Under the pieces are notes generated by a model. It had not been told where the DNA came from. It searched no databases and was given only the letters and a program-made list of their open reading frames with translations. A stretch of 64,000 bases of DNA from Elymus sibiricus (Eukaryota; Streptophyta; Magnoliopsida; Poales; Poaceae): positions 268,378,288 to 268,442,287 of the forward strand of contig CM077673.1 of assembly GCA_039707655.1 (NCBI GenBank). The letters run 5' to 3'. The translations under genes were made by a program, and so were the position numbers. Positions 31,759 through 42,902 of this stretch are shown here, one piece after another. How positions within the stretch are numbered: the first letter of the stretch is position 1; each line of letters starts with the position of its first letter.

Positions 31759-32676
31759 TGTCGGCGTTCTGGGAACGGGCGTACCCAGACCTGCCTGCCT
31801 ACGGCCCAGGGCATGGCCCACTTCGTCAGCCAAGCACAACCAGACGCAGCCCCACTCAAGGCAAGGCCCTCGCGAGGACCCCAGGGTCACGAGGGAGAGC
31901 AGCACCAAGATCGGCACGCGGAGGGCCTCCCCAGGCCCCCTCCAGAGCGGCGGAGATCTCTATGCAGGACCCGGCCTCAGGAGTCAAGGGTGACCCAAGG
32001 AAGGACAGGCGAGCGCCAGCGCGCCAGGCGGAGCAGTTTCCCCTTTGGTGCAAAGGGGGCAAGGACGTACGCGGGATCCCAAAGCACCCCCCAAAGGTTT
32101 CCATTCCGGTGCAACAAGACCACAATGACGAGCCCCGCAGGACGGATGTCGTCGCCGAGCCCACCTCTACATCATCGACAGCTACTTTGCAGGCGAAGAC
32201 CGCCTTTGGACAGGGCGGGGATGTACTCCTGTCCCCCTTCAAATTTGGCCGTTGTTGGATCCCTTCCCACCATGGAGATAAGGGAAGAGGACCCGGACCA
32301 CCGCTATATATAGAGGCTAGGCTCCACCGTAGAGGGGATCTGGCAATCAGTGGATCCACCCATCCATCCGACCCATCACCAAGCCAGCAGAGGGCCAAGA
32401 ACACCTCAGGAGCGCCCTCGCGAGGCTCCTGAACATTGTACTAGTTCATCCACCATACCTCCACAAGAGGCAATCCACCAAAGCAGGAGTAGGGTATTAC
32501 GCTTCGCAGCGGCCCGAACCTGGGTAAATCACCGTGTTCATCTTCTTCCTCGTCATCGTGCGAGTTCATCGTCTTAGCCATCGAGAAGTGAGCTGGGTAG
32601 GACGAGGCTGCAGGGGATCTTCGCACACGCCCCTGTGTTCGAACCTTGAGGGTTTTGCAGAGCCCGAAATCCGACA
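31759..32676 (+). repeat. E7 5' LTR
   Basis: It runs tgtcggcgttctgggaacgg to cccgaaatccgaca. TATATATA is at 32305-32312. Confidence 0.95.
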
Positions 32677-32697
32677 TTTGGCGCGCCAGGTGGGGGG
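32677..32697 (+). other. E7 primer-binding site
   Basis: ttggcgcgccaggtgggggg follows the 5' LTR, as in E2. Confidence 0.78.
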
Positions 32698-32747
32698 CGT
32701 GTCGAAGTCTTCTCCAAGCTTCGCTCTTCCCATGCTTCACCGCTCCG

Positions 32748-33158
32748 ATGGCCGGTGCCCAACAAGCTTCCCCCGGCCGCAGCGGGTCAGCTTCCATCGA
32801 TCCCACCGCCGCCGCCGGAGACCCAGGCCCCAGCGGCATAATGCTGGGCGGCCAATACCAAGCCACTAGCATCGTCTCCACCGTCGCCGCCCCTCGCGTT
32901 GCCCAAACGCACGGCGGGCGGGCGGCGCCCTCAGCTCCGGCATCGTGCCGCACCTACGTGGGGGACCTCGATGCGCACGATGCGCTGCTGCTGGCAAGCG
33001 AGATGTTCTGCCACCGCCCGACGCACGGGGGCTTCGACGCATGGGCCGATCATGTCGCAGAGCTGGTCACCGTCGCACTGAGGGCCGTGGCTCCTCACTC
33101 TTCTTCAAGGCCGCAGGCATCAGGCGTCGGGGGCTCGTCTGCCGCGCCTGTCCCCTAG
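32748..33158 (+). CDS. E7 gag-leader ORF
   Basis: ATG at 32748 (MAGAQQASPGRSG) opens 136 codons to TAG 33156-33158. It is Ala/Ser/Pro rich. LLLASEMFCHRPTHGGFDAW and VAELVTVALRA align in position with the E2 gag N-terminal stretch at 4300-4390. No capsid or zinc knuckle follows. It is a retained Gag N-terminus rather than a functional Gag. Confidence 0.6.
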   Translation: MAGAQQASPGRSGSASIDPTAAAGDPGPSGIMLGGQYQATSIVSTVAAPRVAQTHGGRAAPSAPASCRTYVGDLDAHDALLLASEMFCHRPTHGGFDAWADHVAELVTVALRAVAPHSSSRPQASGVGGSSAAPVP

Positions 33159-34816
33159 TCCGCCGGCGGAGTCCCTCCTCCGGCATTGGGTGAGCCCGAG
33201 CGGGGCCCACCGCATGCCGTGCTGCTTCTCCTTGAAATCCCGATGACCGGTTTCGGGGCGCAGCCCGGCCACGACGACTGAGCACACGGAGGAAACAACG
33301 GGGCGCGCCACACGCGCGCAAACACGCGCCTCCATGACCCGGTGGACCTTCAACAGCCTGGATTGACCAGGTGGGAGCGTGCCATCCTGCGCAGGGAGCA
33401 GGCGGCGCAGGCGTCCGGACAAACAAGCAACAACGGCGAAGGTGCACCAGATCGCCGCGGAGGCAATCCACACCAGGAGACGCGCGGCCCACCCAACGGC
33501 GGTGGTAGAGGTAAGCAACTTCACTCTCAGGCTCGCCGCAGGAGGGTCTGCGAGCGGCGCGCACGGGGTGGCGCCCCGTTGCCGCCAGGAGGGGCCGTCC
33601 CCGGCGCCCTGCCGGACGGCTCAGGAAGAGAACCGAGCCCTTATGTGGAGCCCTATGTACCATGCTACGTCGTACCGCCTGACGGTGGGGTGGGTCAGGC
33701 GCCTGCCGCACGCGCCAGCACCTCCCAGGAGTAGGGAGCACCCTGGGCGTCCTCCCCGAGCCGGGCCTGGGGGCTTCCACCGACGGAGCACCGGGCCTGG
33801 ACAACGCAAGCGGGAGAAAGAGGGAGGACGCCCCCGGGCCCGCGGGGCGCGGCGCAAGCCGACGCCCTCGCGAGCAAGCAACGCCGAACCGAGCCCCGAG
33901 GCCTCAGGATTAATGGCCTGGGGGGAGCAGCGAGACACAAACATCGGGGGCCACCCGCGGCAACTGAAGTGCCGGCGCGGCCTCGGGAGGCCAGGCCTCA
34001 CGAGGCCATCAGGACATCGTCCGGCGAACGCCCGGACGCTTCACGAGGCGGCTTCATCGACAAAACACCTTTATGGCTGCACCGGATGCATTGTGCTCAT
34101 GTTTGGGCCGCGGGAGCGCAATCCTGCGGCTACGCGGGGAACAATGCATTCGGGTTTGGGTCATAAGGGCGCGCAACCAGGCAGAAATGCACGGGATGTT
34201 TCTTGACGGAGTTGGGAGCCACCAGGCCGTGCGCCTGGGGGCTTGCCCAGCTATCTAAGGCTGTGACGCTCTCACGTAATAATGAGCGGGCTGTATACGC
34301 CCGGAGCCCCCTGAGGACGCAGAGGGGTTCCTTCCCACGCAATGTGGAAGCCACAGCTCCACGCTGGTGGACAATTCAACACTGCCCTCCAATGGCTATG
34401 CCCATGCAACGTGGATGCCCTACGCTCAGCGCTGGGGGAAGACGAAGACTAGTCTAGGTGCTGGACGCGGCAGTTGCTTGCTTCTTTTTGTTGTTCGAAT
34501 TGCCGTTTTTGGAATGAAGTTCGAGGATTTCGAAACTCTATATTTAAAAGAAAAAGGGGCGGGAGCTTTTCTCTCATTGTTCTCTCGTTTTACCGGACTC
34601 GAATTCTCTCTTCTGGATTGGTGTTTCGCAAGGAGCCGTGCGCTCCGGCCCTCCCCGAGGCACCTCGGGGCTGGATAGCGAGGCCCTGTCGCCTCAAGGG
34701 CTCGCATCTTTTAGCCGTCGGCCCCCGCACGGGGGCTCCGACCGCAGCACGGCACCACAGCATGGAATCTCGGGAGGCCCCAGGGCTTCCTGAGGCAGCA
34801 TCCGGCAGGACGGAAT
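33159..34816 (+). other. E7 degenerate GC-rich internal region
   Basis: Several GC-driven frames are open but none shows capsid, protease or RT motifs. A plus frame continuing the leader (about 33310-33734, LTRWERAILRREQAAQAS) may be residual Gag linker. From about 34220 the sequence matches the E2 3' region near 62020-62170 (for example gtggaagccacagctccacg), so E7 jumps from the gag leader to the 3' untranslated region. Confidence 0.6.
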
Positions 34817-34823
34817 GGGGATT

Positions 34824-35232
34824 GCTCGAGCATCAAAGGGGGCTCCTGAGCATCGCGCCTCAGGAGCCTTACCGGTCATATAGCCACTCGCCCCTTGATG
34901 TCGTCCTTGGTGATCCGGTTGGCGTCAAGGGTGTCGAGGCCTCGCCTCGTAATTGCGTCCTTGGTGATCCGGTCGTATATTACGGTGGTAGGGAAATGTG
35001 CGGGACTGGGACCTGCCGACGTAGAGTCGCTTGAGCGTCCCAAGGGGGCTCCTGAGCAACGCGCCTCAGGAGCCTTACCGGTCATATAGCCAGTCGCCCC
35101 TTGATGTCGTCCTTGGTGATCCGGTCGGCATCGAGGGTGTCGAGGCCTCACCTCGTAGTTGCGTCCTGGTGATCCGGTCATACATTACGGCGGTAGGGAA
35201 ATGTGCGGGACTGGGGCCTGCAGACACATAGT
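34824..35232 (+). repeat. Tandem 206-bp duplication in E7 3' region
   Basis: Two copies (ggctcctgag at 34841 and 35047) share almost all of their sequence. Each has the perfect dyad ctcctgag...ctcaggag around an 8-base loop. A shorter repeat, gtccttggtgatccggt, recurs within each unit. E2 has the equivalent at 62375-62760 with a 208-bp period. Confidence 0.88.
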
Positions 35233-35949
35233 ACCGAAAGGGGCCCCAAACCGTCCCACAAAAAAGGGGGACGCGTCCCAGGAGGAATCGCGGACTATCT
35301 GGGTAACCCAACCGCACCTCGCGACGCATGAGATCGTCACTGCCCTACAAGATAAGTACACTACCGAACCAAGCAAGAGCCTCCTAACCTAATAACGACC
35401 CGAGGACGGGTTAAGGGTTATGCGCACTAATGTAAGGATCCAGGTACTACGGGCCACCACGCGCGGCGACAGAGACCCCTGAGGCCCGAGGCGCCAGGAA
35501 AAGCGGCACGAGAGGAGGGACCCCACCACGACGAGCTACAAGGCCATGAACCCGGGGGGCGGCGGCCGTGAGTCGCCCCTCAGGAGGGAGAGCCTCGCGA
35601 GGTCCCTACCGTTTGCCATCACCAGGCCGCGTAGGCAGCGGCGCCGGGTCCTGCGCGGAGAAACTAAGTCACGTCGCGGCGAGCAAGCGATCGGCGATTC
35701 AAGAGAAGAAAAACAAGAAGGTGAAGGTAACATGCAAAAGACTAACACCCTCCAGGGCCGAGTTCTTTTTAAGGTATTACAGGGACCATGAAAGGGAAGC
35801 AGGGGATGCCTAGGGGGAGAAGCCGCCGTGACAACCCGCGACACCGGCCGCCTCGGCGTCGGAGTCGTCCTCCCCGCTGGAGGCGGGCACCTGGATGAAC
35901 CGCTCCACCAAGGACTACACGTGCGGGCGCACCTCGTCCCAAAGGGGCG
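35233..35949. other. E7 spacer before antisense gene end
   Basis: Only short GC-biased frames are present. On the minus strand the region downstream of the antisense stop (35950-35952) is still open in part and may be an eroded C-terminus of the antisense protein. Nothing else is recognised. Confidence 0.5.
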
Positions 35950-36720
35950 CTAGAGCTCGTCAGGCAACCGCTCCCCGACACGCCGGAGGTCGAGCTGCGG
36001 GGCGAGGCGGCGCAGGTTGGAGAAGACAAGCATCAAGGCGAGGTCCAGAAGGTCGCGCGCGTCGGACTCGCTGTCCGCGTTCACGCGGGAGACGCCTGTC
36101 TCTATCTCCTTCACCACCTTCTGGAAGAAGTCAAGATAGCCCCCGTCGCCGCGTACGCAGGGTAGTGCGGGGGCTTCCCCAACGAACCGGCTCACCACGC
36201 CGGCTGCGCGGCTGGCAATGCCAAGATACTGCTTGGCTCGCTGGGACTCCAACATCTTGGCATGCACCGCCTTGTCCTGAGCAGCTTGCACGGCGTCGGC
36301 TGCCTCCTTCACCTGGGCCTGGAGGGATGCCAGCTCCGCCTCGGCCCCCGCTTCGCCCCTAAGGGCAGCTTGGAAGGCGGCCTCGGTGGTCGCCAGCTGG
36401 GCCCATAGCGCATCCACCTCCTCCTGGAGCTCGCCAAGCCTGCGCTTCTTGGCCGCAAGCGCCCTGGGAGAAGGAGAGGATCATGCTCGGAACGCTGCAC
36501 AAAACAACTAAGGAGGAGGGAGGCGGCGGAGTACTCACTCATCAACCATGGCCCAGCGCCGGCGAACTTGCGCCGACCCCGAGGGCCCCCCTCCGCTGCC
36601 TCCGGAGGAGGGACATGGAGCCGGCGGTGCCGCGCGCTTCCCCGCGCCCACGACGCTTCCTCCAGATGCCTTGGAAGAGGAGAAGCTGGAAAGAGGAGAG
36701 GGCTTTCTCTGCGGAGCAAT
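35950..36720 (-). pseudogene. E7 antisense spliced gene, coiled-coil protein
   Basis: It is opposite to the E7 LTR direction. Exon 1 ends at 36539 (...RRWAMVDE). A 75-nt intron (36464-36538, GTGAGT...CCCAG) joins in frame to exon 2, ALAAKKRRLGELQEEVDALW, then a long coiled coil (EAELASLQAQVKEAADAV). The C-terminal part has YLDFFQKVVKEIETGVSRVN and LLDLALMLVFSNLRRLAPQL. It ends at TAG 35950-35952, earlier than the E2 homologue. A TATAAAT box on the same strand lies at 36778-36784. The start codon is uncertain; the ATG in WAMVDE is the first clear in-frame one after the TATA box. Confidence 0.68.
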
Positions 36721-36777
36721 GGAAGCAGGAAGATACCTCGAGACTACAATACCCCTCCCCTGCCAGGGGCGGGGCGG

Positions 36778-36784
36778 ATTTATA
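36778..36784 (-). promoter_or_regulatory. Possible TATA box of the E7 antisense gene
   Basis: CCTATAAATCC on the minus strand lies upstream of the spliced antisense frame. It is supported by position only. Confidence 0.45.
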
Positions 36785-37168
36785 GGCGTAACTGCAGCCA
36801 CAAGGCGTCGTGGGAGAGCAGGCATCGTGCGCCTCTCGGGCGCCGTGGAGCGGTTCGATCGGTGCAGTACCGTCCGCGTCGCCTCTCCTGCCGATTGACG
36901 GGTCACATCCGCGTGGCCCAAGGAGTAGAGGCCCGAAGCAGCAGCAGCATTCAAGGAAGGGCAATGATGGCCGGCGCTACACACGGGCGTCGCGTCAATT
37001 TGACTTGGAGCATTTCCTGACGCCCTCGGGGAGCAGGGGCGTCGTCGCCCAGGCGCCCGACCCATGTAAAGCCTGGCCCGCAGGCGTTTGGGGCCCCGCG
37101 GCGCTTCGGGCCGCCCTCAAGGCTTCGCTCGGAAACCAGCTCAAGCGCGCCTTGTGCCCGGGGGCAAC

Positions 37169-38077
37169 TGTCGGTGTTCTGGGAATAGGGGTACCCAGAC
37201 CTGCCTACCTGCGGCCCAGGGCATGGCCCACTTCGTCAGCCAAGCACAACCAGACGCAGCCCCACTCAAGGCAAGGCCCTCGCCAGGACCCCAGGCTCAC
37301 GAGGGAGAGCAGCACCAAGATCGGCAAGTGGAGGGCCTCCTAGGCCCCCTCTGGAGCGGCGGAGATCTCTATGCAGGACCCGGCCTCAGGAGTCAAGGGT
37401 GACGCAAGGAAGGACAGGTGAGCGCCAGCGCGCTAGGCGGAGCAGTTTCCCCTTTGGTGCAAAGGGGGCAAGGACGTACGCGGGTTCCCAAAGCACCCCC
37501 CCACAAAGGTTTCCATTCCGGTGCAACAAGACCACAACTACGAGCCCCTCAGGACGGATGTCATCGCCGAGCCCACCTCTGCATCATCGACAGCTACTTT
37601 GCAGGCGAAGACCGCCTTTGGACAGGGCGGGGATGTACTCCTACCCCCCTTCAAATTTGGCCGTTGTGGGATCCCTTCCCGCCATGGAGATAAGGGAAGA
37701 GGACCCGGGCCACCGCTATATATAGAGGCTAGGCTGCACCGTAGAGGGGATCCGGCAATCATTGGATCCACCCATCCATCTGACCCATGCAGAGGGCCAA
37801 GAACACCTCAGGAGCGCCCACGCGAGGCTCCTGAACATTGTACTAGTTCATCCACCATACCTCCACGAGAGGCAATCCACCAAAGCAGGAGTAGGGTATT
37901 ACGCTTTGCAGCGGCCCGAACCTGGGTAAATCACCATGTTCATCTTCTTCCTCATCATCGTGCGAGTTCATCGTCTTAGCCATCAAGTAGTGAGCTGGGT
38001 AGGACGAGGCTACAGGGGATCTTCACACACGCCCCTGTGTTCAACCTTGAGGGTTTTGCGGAGCCCGAAATCCGACA
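37169..38077 (+). repeat. E7 3' LTR
   Basis: It is 909 bp and starts tgtcggtgttctgggaatag. It is preceded by gtgcccgggggcaac, a weak polypurine tract. TATATATA is at 37717-37724. Confidence 0.95.
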
Positions 38078-38082
38078 CGGTC

Positions 38083-38494
38083 TGCAAATCCGAGCATAAG
38101 TGTCATACGATGGTTTTCGTTCTTGTACAAACCATGTGATGCTGGCTTCGGCCCCGGTACATCCAAACATCACACCACACTGGGGGCTGGTCATCAGCCC
38201 CCACATTTTTTCTACTCTCCTACGGCTAAGTGAAAGCAATAAAGCATCATAGTCCGATTGCTTTGTCTCCCTCGCACTACCGCCTTCGGTCATCGATACC
38301 TCGGCTAAGGGTCACAGTGCGGATACAGAGACACCCCATGTAGTATCTACGCGGGGGCTAAAGCCGACGACTCGCAACTTTCAATTAAACCGGCCACATA
38401 GGAGTCAAAATAAAAGGTAAATACTTATAAGACATGATAAACCATGCAACACTGATTATAAGGCGTTAAAGTCCTCGGACATATTACAACGCGC
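38083..38494 (+). other. E6 spacer, right side of E7
   Basis: E6 non-coding sequence resumes after the TSD copy and precedes the end of the antisense gene. No pol motif or repeat is seen. Confidence 0.65.
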
Positions 38495-41400
38495 TCATTC
38501 ATACAAAACATCTTTGGAGCACTGGGCCTCTATTGCCCGAGTACCCTCCATCACTGCGGGGAAGTATAGCTCGGGGCGCCTATGCCCCTTGTCAGGAGGC
38601 AGAGGTGCGGTGGCTATATTGGTCGGCTGGAGCTTCAGCCAGTGCACCATGTTCTTTGCAAAGGCCATCCGAGCTCCCTCGATGCATGTAGAGCGCTTCA
38701 GCACATCAACCCGAGGCGCAGCATCGCATAGTTTCTGCACCAGGCCGAAGTAGCTGCTCGGCAACGGCTCCCCAGGCCACAGCCGGATGCAGAGGTCCTT
38801 CATGTCCGGCTCCGCCATCCTGTGCAGCTCCATCAGTTGCTTCATTTGCTCGATGAGGAGAGGAGAGCGCTCGGTGGACTCAAATTGTGCCCAGAATAGC
38901 CGAGCCCGATCATCCTCCTCCCACGAAGCATAGAACCTGTTCGCGTCCGCTGCACTCTTCTGGAGATCCACACAGACGCCTGAGGAACGCCACACCTGGG
39001 TGAGCAAAGCAAACCTGCTACCACCAAAGGCGCATTGTAGTGAATACGGCTTACCATCTGTGATAGCCTTGACATGGCGAACCTCCTCTTCAAAAGACCG
39101 CCTATCCACCCGCTCCTTCTGGAGCACGGATTTTAGCGTGGCTAGCTCGGTGGCTTGTTCATTGCCCTTCTGCTCAAGGGCCTCGCACTTCGTGCCGGTA
39201 TCCTTGAGCTCTTGCTGCACCTCCTCCACCCGGGCCTCATGCTTGGCACTTGCAACCTTCAAAGCAGAAAGCGCGGCTACTACTTGTTCGGCAGCCGCCT
39301 TCTGATCCGCGGCCTCTTGCTTCATCTTCTGGAGCTCGGCCTTGAGTTTTTCAACCTCCAAAGCGGAAGTTGTAGAAGCAATAACTAACTATTTACACTG
39401 GGTCACCACTACGGATCATTAAACAGCCCGGATATTAGAATTCGGCTTACCTTGTGCCTCGTCGAACCTCTTGTTCAGGCTATCAAGCTCCTCTTCGGAG
39501 ATCTTGAGCTTCCGATTTAGCTCGGTCAGCTCAGCGGCATTAATGGCCGCCGCCGATGACGAGGCCTACAAAAAACAAAAAATATGCATCCAGTTATGTG
39601 CATTCCAACCTCCGAACTGTCAAGGATATGACTCTCTGTTCGGTCCTCTTAAGGGCTTTTAGAACATTGCGGGACTAAATGGTGCCTTGTGCATCACTGT
39701 TCATTCCTTATTATTTGACCCCCGGATGCGTTTTTGCAAACCCATCTGGGGCTTGGGGGCTACTACATATATAAGGATAGCACAAACTTAAAATTAACGT
39801 TGTTCGGGAAAAGGGTATTACGTGACTCACCTTGAAGCCCGCCAAGAGGCCATTGAAGGCCTCTTTCAGTCCGTTATCAACGGACTGCATTCCTTGTAAA
39901 ACAGCACCCATAAGAGTGCGGTGATCCTCGAAGATGGGGGCGCTTGCTAGTGCCTCCTCCATAACCGGCCACCCAGCCGTCGGTGGCATCGGTGGTGACC
40001 GGACAATCCGATCTCTGACCGGGGACTCAGCCGGTAGCTCCGGAGGCACAACGTGCTCCGGAGACGTCCTCGGAGGGGACTGGGCATCTCTTCGCCCTTC
40101 CTTTTCGGAGGCCAGGGGAATATTTTCCCCCTGGTCCTCAGCAGCCTGGGGAGTTTCCTCTCCTTGACCTTTGGTGGCCGCGGCGTCAACCTCGGCCATG
40201 GCATGGACACCCCCACCGCCCGTGTTCGGCTCCAACGGAGCCTGGCTGGATGACACCTCCGCGGCATCCTTCATGGCCCCTGGAGGTGTGGGGTGCGATG
40301 CAATCCCACTCTCCGCCAGCTCGGCGGGTGGAGACTCCCCATCCGATATTTGGTCGGTAGGGAGAACGCGCGGTGGGCTGCAGATCAAAAGACGTTCCTG
40401 TATTTAAAACATTGAAAACTTTGCATAAATAACCCGGGAGTCTTCGGATTCATACCTTTGAGCGGGGGGCTTGACCCTTAAGTTCCTTTGGGGAACCCTC
40501 ACAAATTCCTCGGATTCTGCGTCTGAATCCGAGCTGTTGTCGGGCAGGATCAACCTCGCCCGGCGCGCCCTCTTCAGGGCAGGAGGAGTTGCATCCTCCG
40601 CGACGTCCGATGACGCCGCCCTCTTTCTTGTGAGGGGGGAAACGCCTTCCCCCCATCTTCATGCTCTTCCTCATGACTAGAGGAGGCATGGGTTTCCTCG
40701 GACGCAGCGTCTGGCTGGTCCTTTATGCGGAGACCCTCTCTGGCCTTCTTTTTCTTCTCCTTCTTCTCGCGTGCCGAGTACGGCGCCACAACGAGCATCG
40801 CCGTCAACAACTCTGACCTGGGGTCTTCGGCTTGTTGAGCCGGGCAGTTAACTCTCGCGGCTTTGCTCAACCACTTCTGCGAAAGTAAGGGAGAAGGCGT
40901 TCAGTCTTTTGGTCGAAGAAGCAGAGTCAGTGGATTAAGATTATGCCATACCTTGGTGGGGGGGGGCGGGTTATCGGTGCTTAGGCCCGAATCCTCTTCC
41001 TTGGCCGGCCAGCATTTCCGAGGCTTGAACAAAGCCTTCCACAGCTTCTCAGGGGTGGTGCGGAAGAGTTGGCGCATGGTAGGCTCGTCCTCAGGCCAGT
41101 AAGCCCACATGGGGGAAGCCCGGCGCTGGCAAGGAAGAATACAGCGGTGGAGCATAACTTGGACTACGTTAACCAGCTCCACCTTGGCCTCGATCACCGA
41201 GGTAATGCGCTTCTGTAGCAGCTTCACCTCAGCATCCGACCCCAGTCAAGGCCCTTCCTGAGCCATGAGGTCAACCTCGTGGGGGGTCCGGATCTGAACT
41301 TGGTAGGCGCCGCCCAGCTCTCGTCCCTTGGCTCGGTGATGTAGAACCACTCCTTCTGCCAGATCTTGATTGTGTCGATGAAGGTGCCGGTTGGCCACTC

Positions 41401-41826
41401 GACACGGGGGAGCTTGCTGATTACCACCCGTCCGCAGTCTGCGTGCTCTCTTGCCACGGTCTTCGGCTTGACGTTGAAGACCTTGAGCCACAGGCCGAAG
41501 TGCGGCTCGACCCGCAGAAAGGCTTTGCAGAGGATGATGAAAGCTGAAATATGCATAAAAGAATTCGGAGGAAGATCGTGGAAGTCCAACCCGTAGAAGA
41601 ACATAAGGCCCCTAACGAAGGGGTGGAGCGGGAAGCTTAGTCCCCGGATGAAATGGGGGACAAAGACTACCCTTTTGCCTGGCTTGGGGGTGGGGACAAC
41701 CTGTTTCGCCTCTGGGGCACGGTGGAAGACGTTGGCGGGGAGGTAGCCGGCGAGCTTTAGCTGCCGGATATCCTGGTCGATGACCGTGGAGGCCTCCCAC
41801 TTGCCCATGGAGCCTGAACCCGCCAT
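38495..41826 (-). pseudogene. E6 antisense multi-exon gene (putative gypsy-type transposon protein)
   Basis: It is opposite to E6 gag, next to the 3' LTR, as in E3. ATG at 41824-41826 (MAGSGSMGKWEAS). Exon 1 carries the PF04195-type domain (VPHFIRGLSFPLHPFVRGLM, HISAFIILCKAFLRVEPHFG) with a 1-nt frameshift near 41235. It ends at 40952; the intron 40877-40951 (GTATGG...CGCAG) leads to a basic/acidic exon. Further exons end at 39834 (AAG|GTGAGT), cover 39451-39565 (ASSSAAAINAAELTELNRKL) and about 38495-39386. The last exon is intact: a coiled coil then SFEEEVRHVKAITDGKPYSL and RMAFAKNMVHWLKLQPTNIA. It is better preserved than the E3 copy. Function unknown. Confidence 0.8.
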
Positions 41827-41961
41827 GACTAAGCTCGGAGGGGAAGTTGAGGAGAAACTAGATATGGGCTCTTGGAGCTTGGGAAGATTGGGAAAGCAGA
41901 GGAGGCGAATGAGAAAGCGTGAGCAATCCTTGGGGTTTTTCTCCATTTTATGAGGCGTCAC

Positions 41962-42415
41962 GCCGATTAGCCTCCCTTTACCGCGCCGCGAGTCTCTTCC
42001 CTTCCCAAGGCGTGTGTGCCATTATAAACGCACAAAATAAGCCCGGAGTTATGATTACATCCCGTATGAAACGAAGCACAATCTATACATTGATGGGTCG
42101 TGTCAATGTGAAAATAGCCTTGAACCGCGAATCGAGTTGTCATAACGGGTTCAGTGGTCGTGGTAGGCCACGACCCTTCGTCAGAAGGTGGCGTCAGAAA
42201 ACACTATTTACACTCTGACGATTGGCCTTCGGGGCTAAGCTATTCATGGTGTTCGGACGATCGTGTGATCGGATGGAAGACATGTCATCGGGAGCCGGGT
42301 TGGACTCGACCGATCATTTACGGGAAGAAGAACTCACCCCGCAAGCCGAAGACTCCAGTCACAGAAGCTGCTGGAGCTGAGACTTTTTGGCGTTGGGGGC
42401 TAGTTCGGGGGCTAA
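41962..42415 (+). other. E6 region between antisense gene and 3' LTR
   Basis: No coding sequence. It would hold the antisense gene promoter, but no convincing TATA box was found. ttcgggggctaa at 42404-42415 is the likely polypurine tract. Confidence 0.65.
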
Positions 42416-42897
42416 TGAGGGAGTCCTAGACTAGGGGGTCCTTGGGCCGCTGGCCTATCTCCCAATAGGCCGGTTCGATGGGCCGCTCTCTGGCCATCAT
42501 GGGAAGGGCCGAATATATCGAAGACCCCACGTTCCACAAGGAAGCCTTGAAGGCGCGTCGTGCACTCCAAGACAAGATGAGGAGATCGGCATTCCCATCC
42601 TCGGTAGGAGACCTTTCATGTGTAAACCCTAGGTACCCCCCGGTGTCTATATAAACCGGGAGGGTTTTAGAATGTATGACAAAGAAACTCATCTAGGGTT
42701 TTAGCTAGTCGATCTCGAGGTAGATCAACTCTGTAACCTTCATACCATCAATATAATCAAGCAGGACGTAGGGTTTTACCTCCATAGGAGGGCCCGAACC
42801 TGGGTAAACATCGTCTCCTTCATCCCCTTGTTACCATCGATCCTAGTCTCACAGCTCGGGACCCCCTACCCGAGATCCTCCGGTTTTGACACGGACA
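42416..42897 (+). repeat. E6 3' LTR
   Basis: It is 482 bp, tgagggagtcctagactagg to acggaca, followed by TSD CCATC (42898-42902). Confidence 0.95.
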
Positions 42898-42902
42898 CCA
42901 TC

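Larger units (their letters stand above)
31759..38077 (+). mobile_element. E7: short non-autonomous Gypsy derivative of the E2 family
   Basis: It is complete: TSD CGGTC, LTRs of 918 and 909 bp, total 6319 bp. LTRs, PBS, leader, 3' repeats and the antisense gene match E2, but capsid, protease, RT and integrase are absent. The internal region holds a gag-leader ORF, degenerate GC-rich sequence, a tandem 206-bp repeat and an antisense gene with a 75-nt intron. It must have moved with proteins from a relative. Confidence 0.94.
27241..42897 (+). mobile_element. E6: Gypsy element with gag and protease but no RT or integrase, contains E7
   Basis: It is bounded by TSD CCATC (27236-27240 and 42898-42902) and two 482-bp LTRs differing at about 23 positions by eye (about 5%). 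Without E7 it is 9333 bp. Order: 5' LTR, PBS, gag, protease, about 1.2 kb non-coding, an antisense multi-exon gene, PPT, 3' LTR. RT, RNase H and integrase are absent although both ends are intact, so it is a non-autonomous relative of the E3 group. Its LTR shares its first 25 and last 250 or so bases with E3 and differs between. Confidence 0.95.

Noticed and set aside
33067..33804. 245-codon minus-strand frame in E7
   Set aside because: GC-rich sequence keeps several frames open here. The translation is Arg/Pro/Ala rich with no motif, and no counterpart was recognised in E2.
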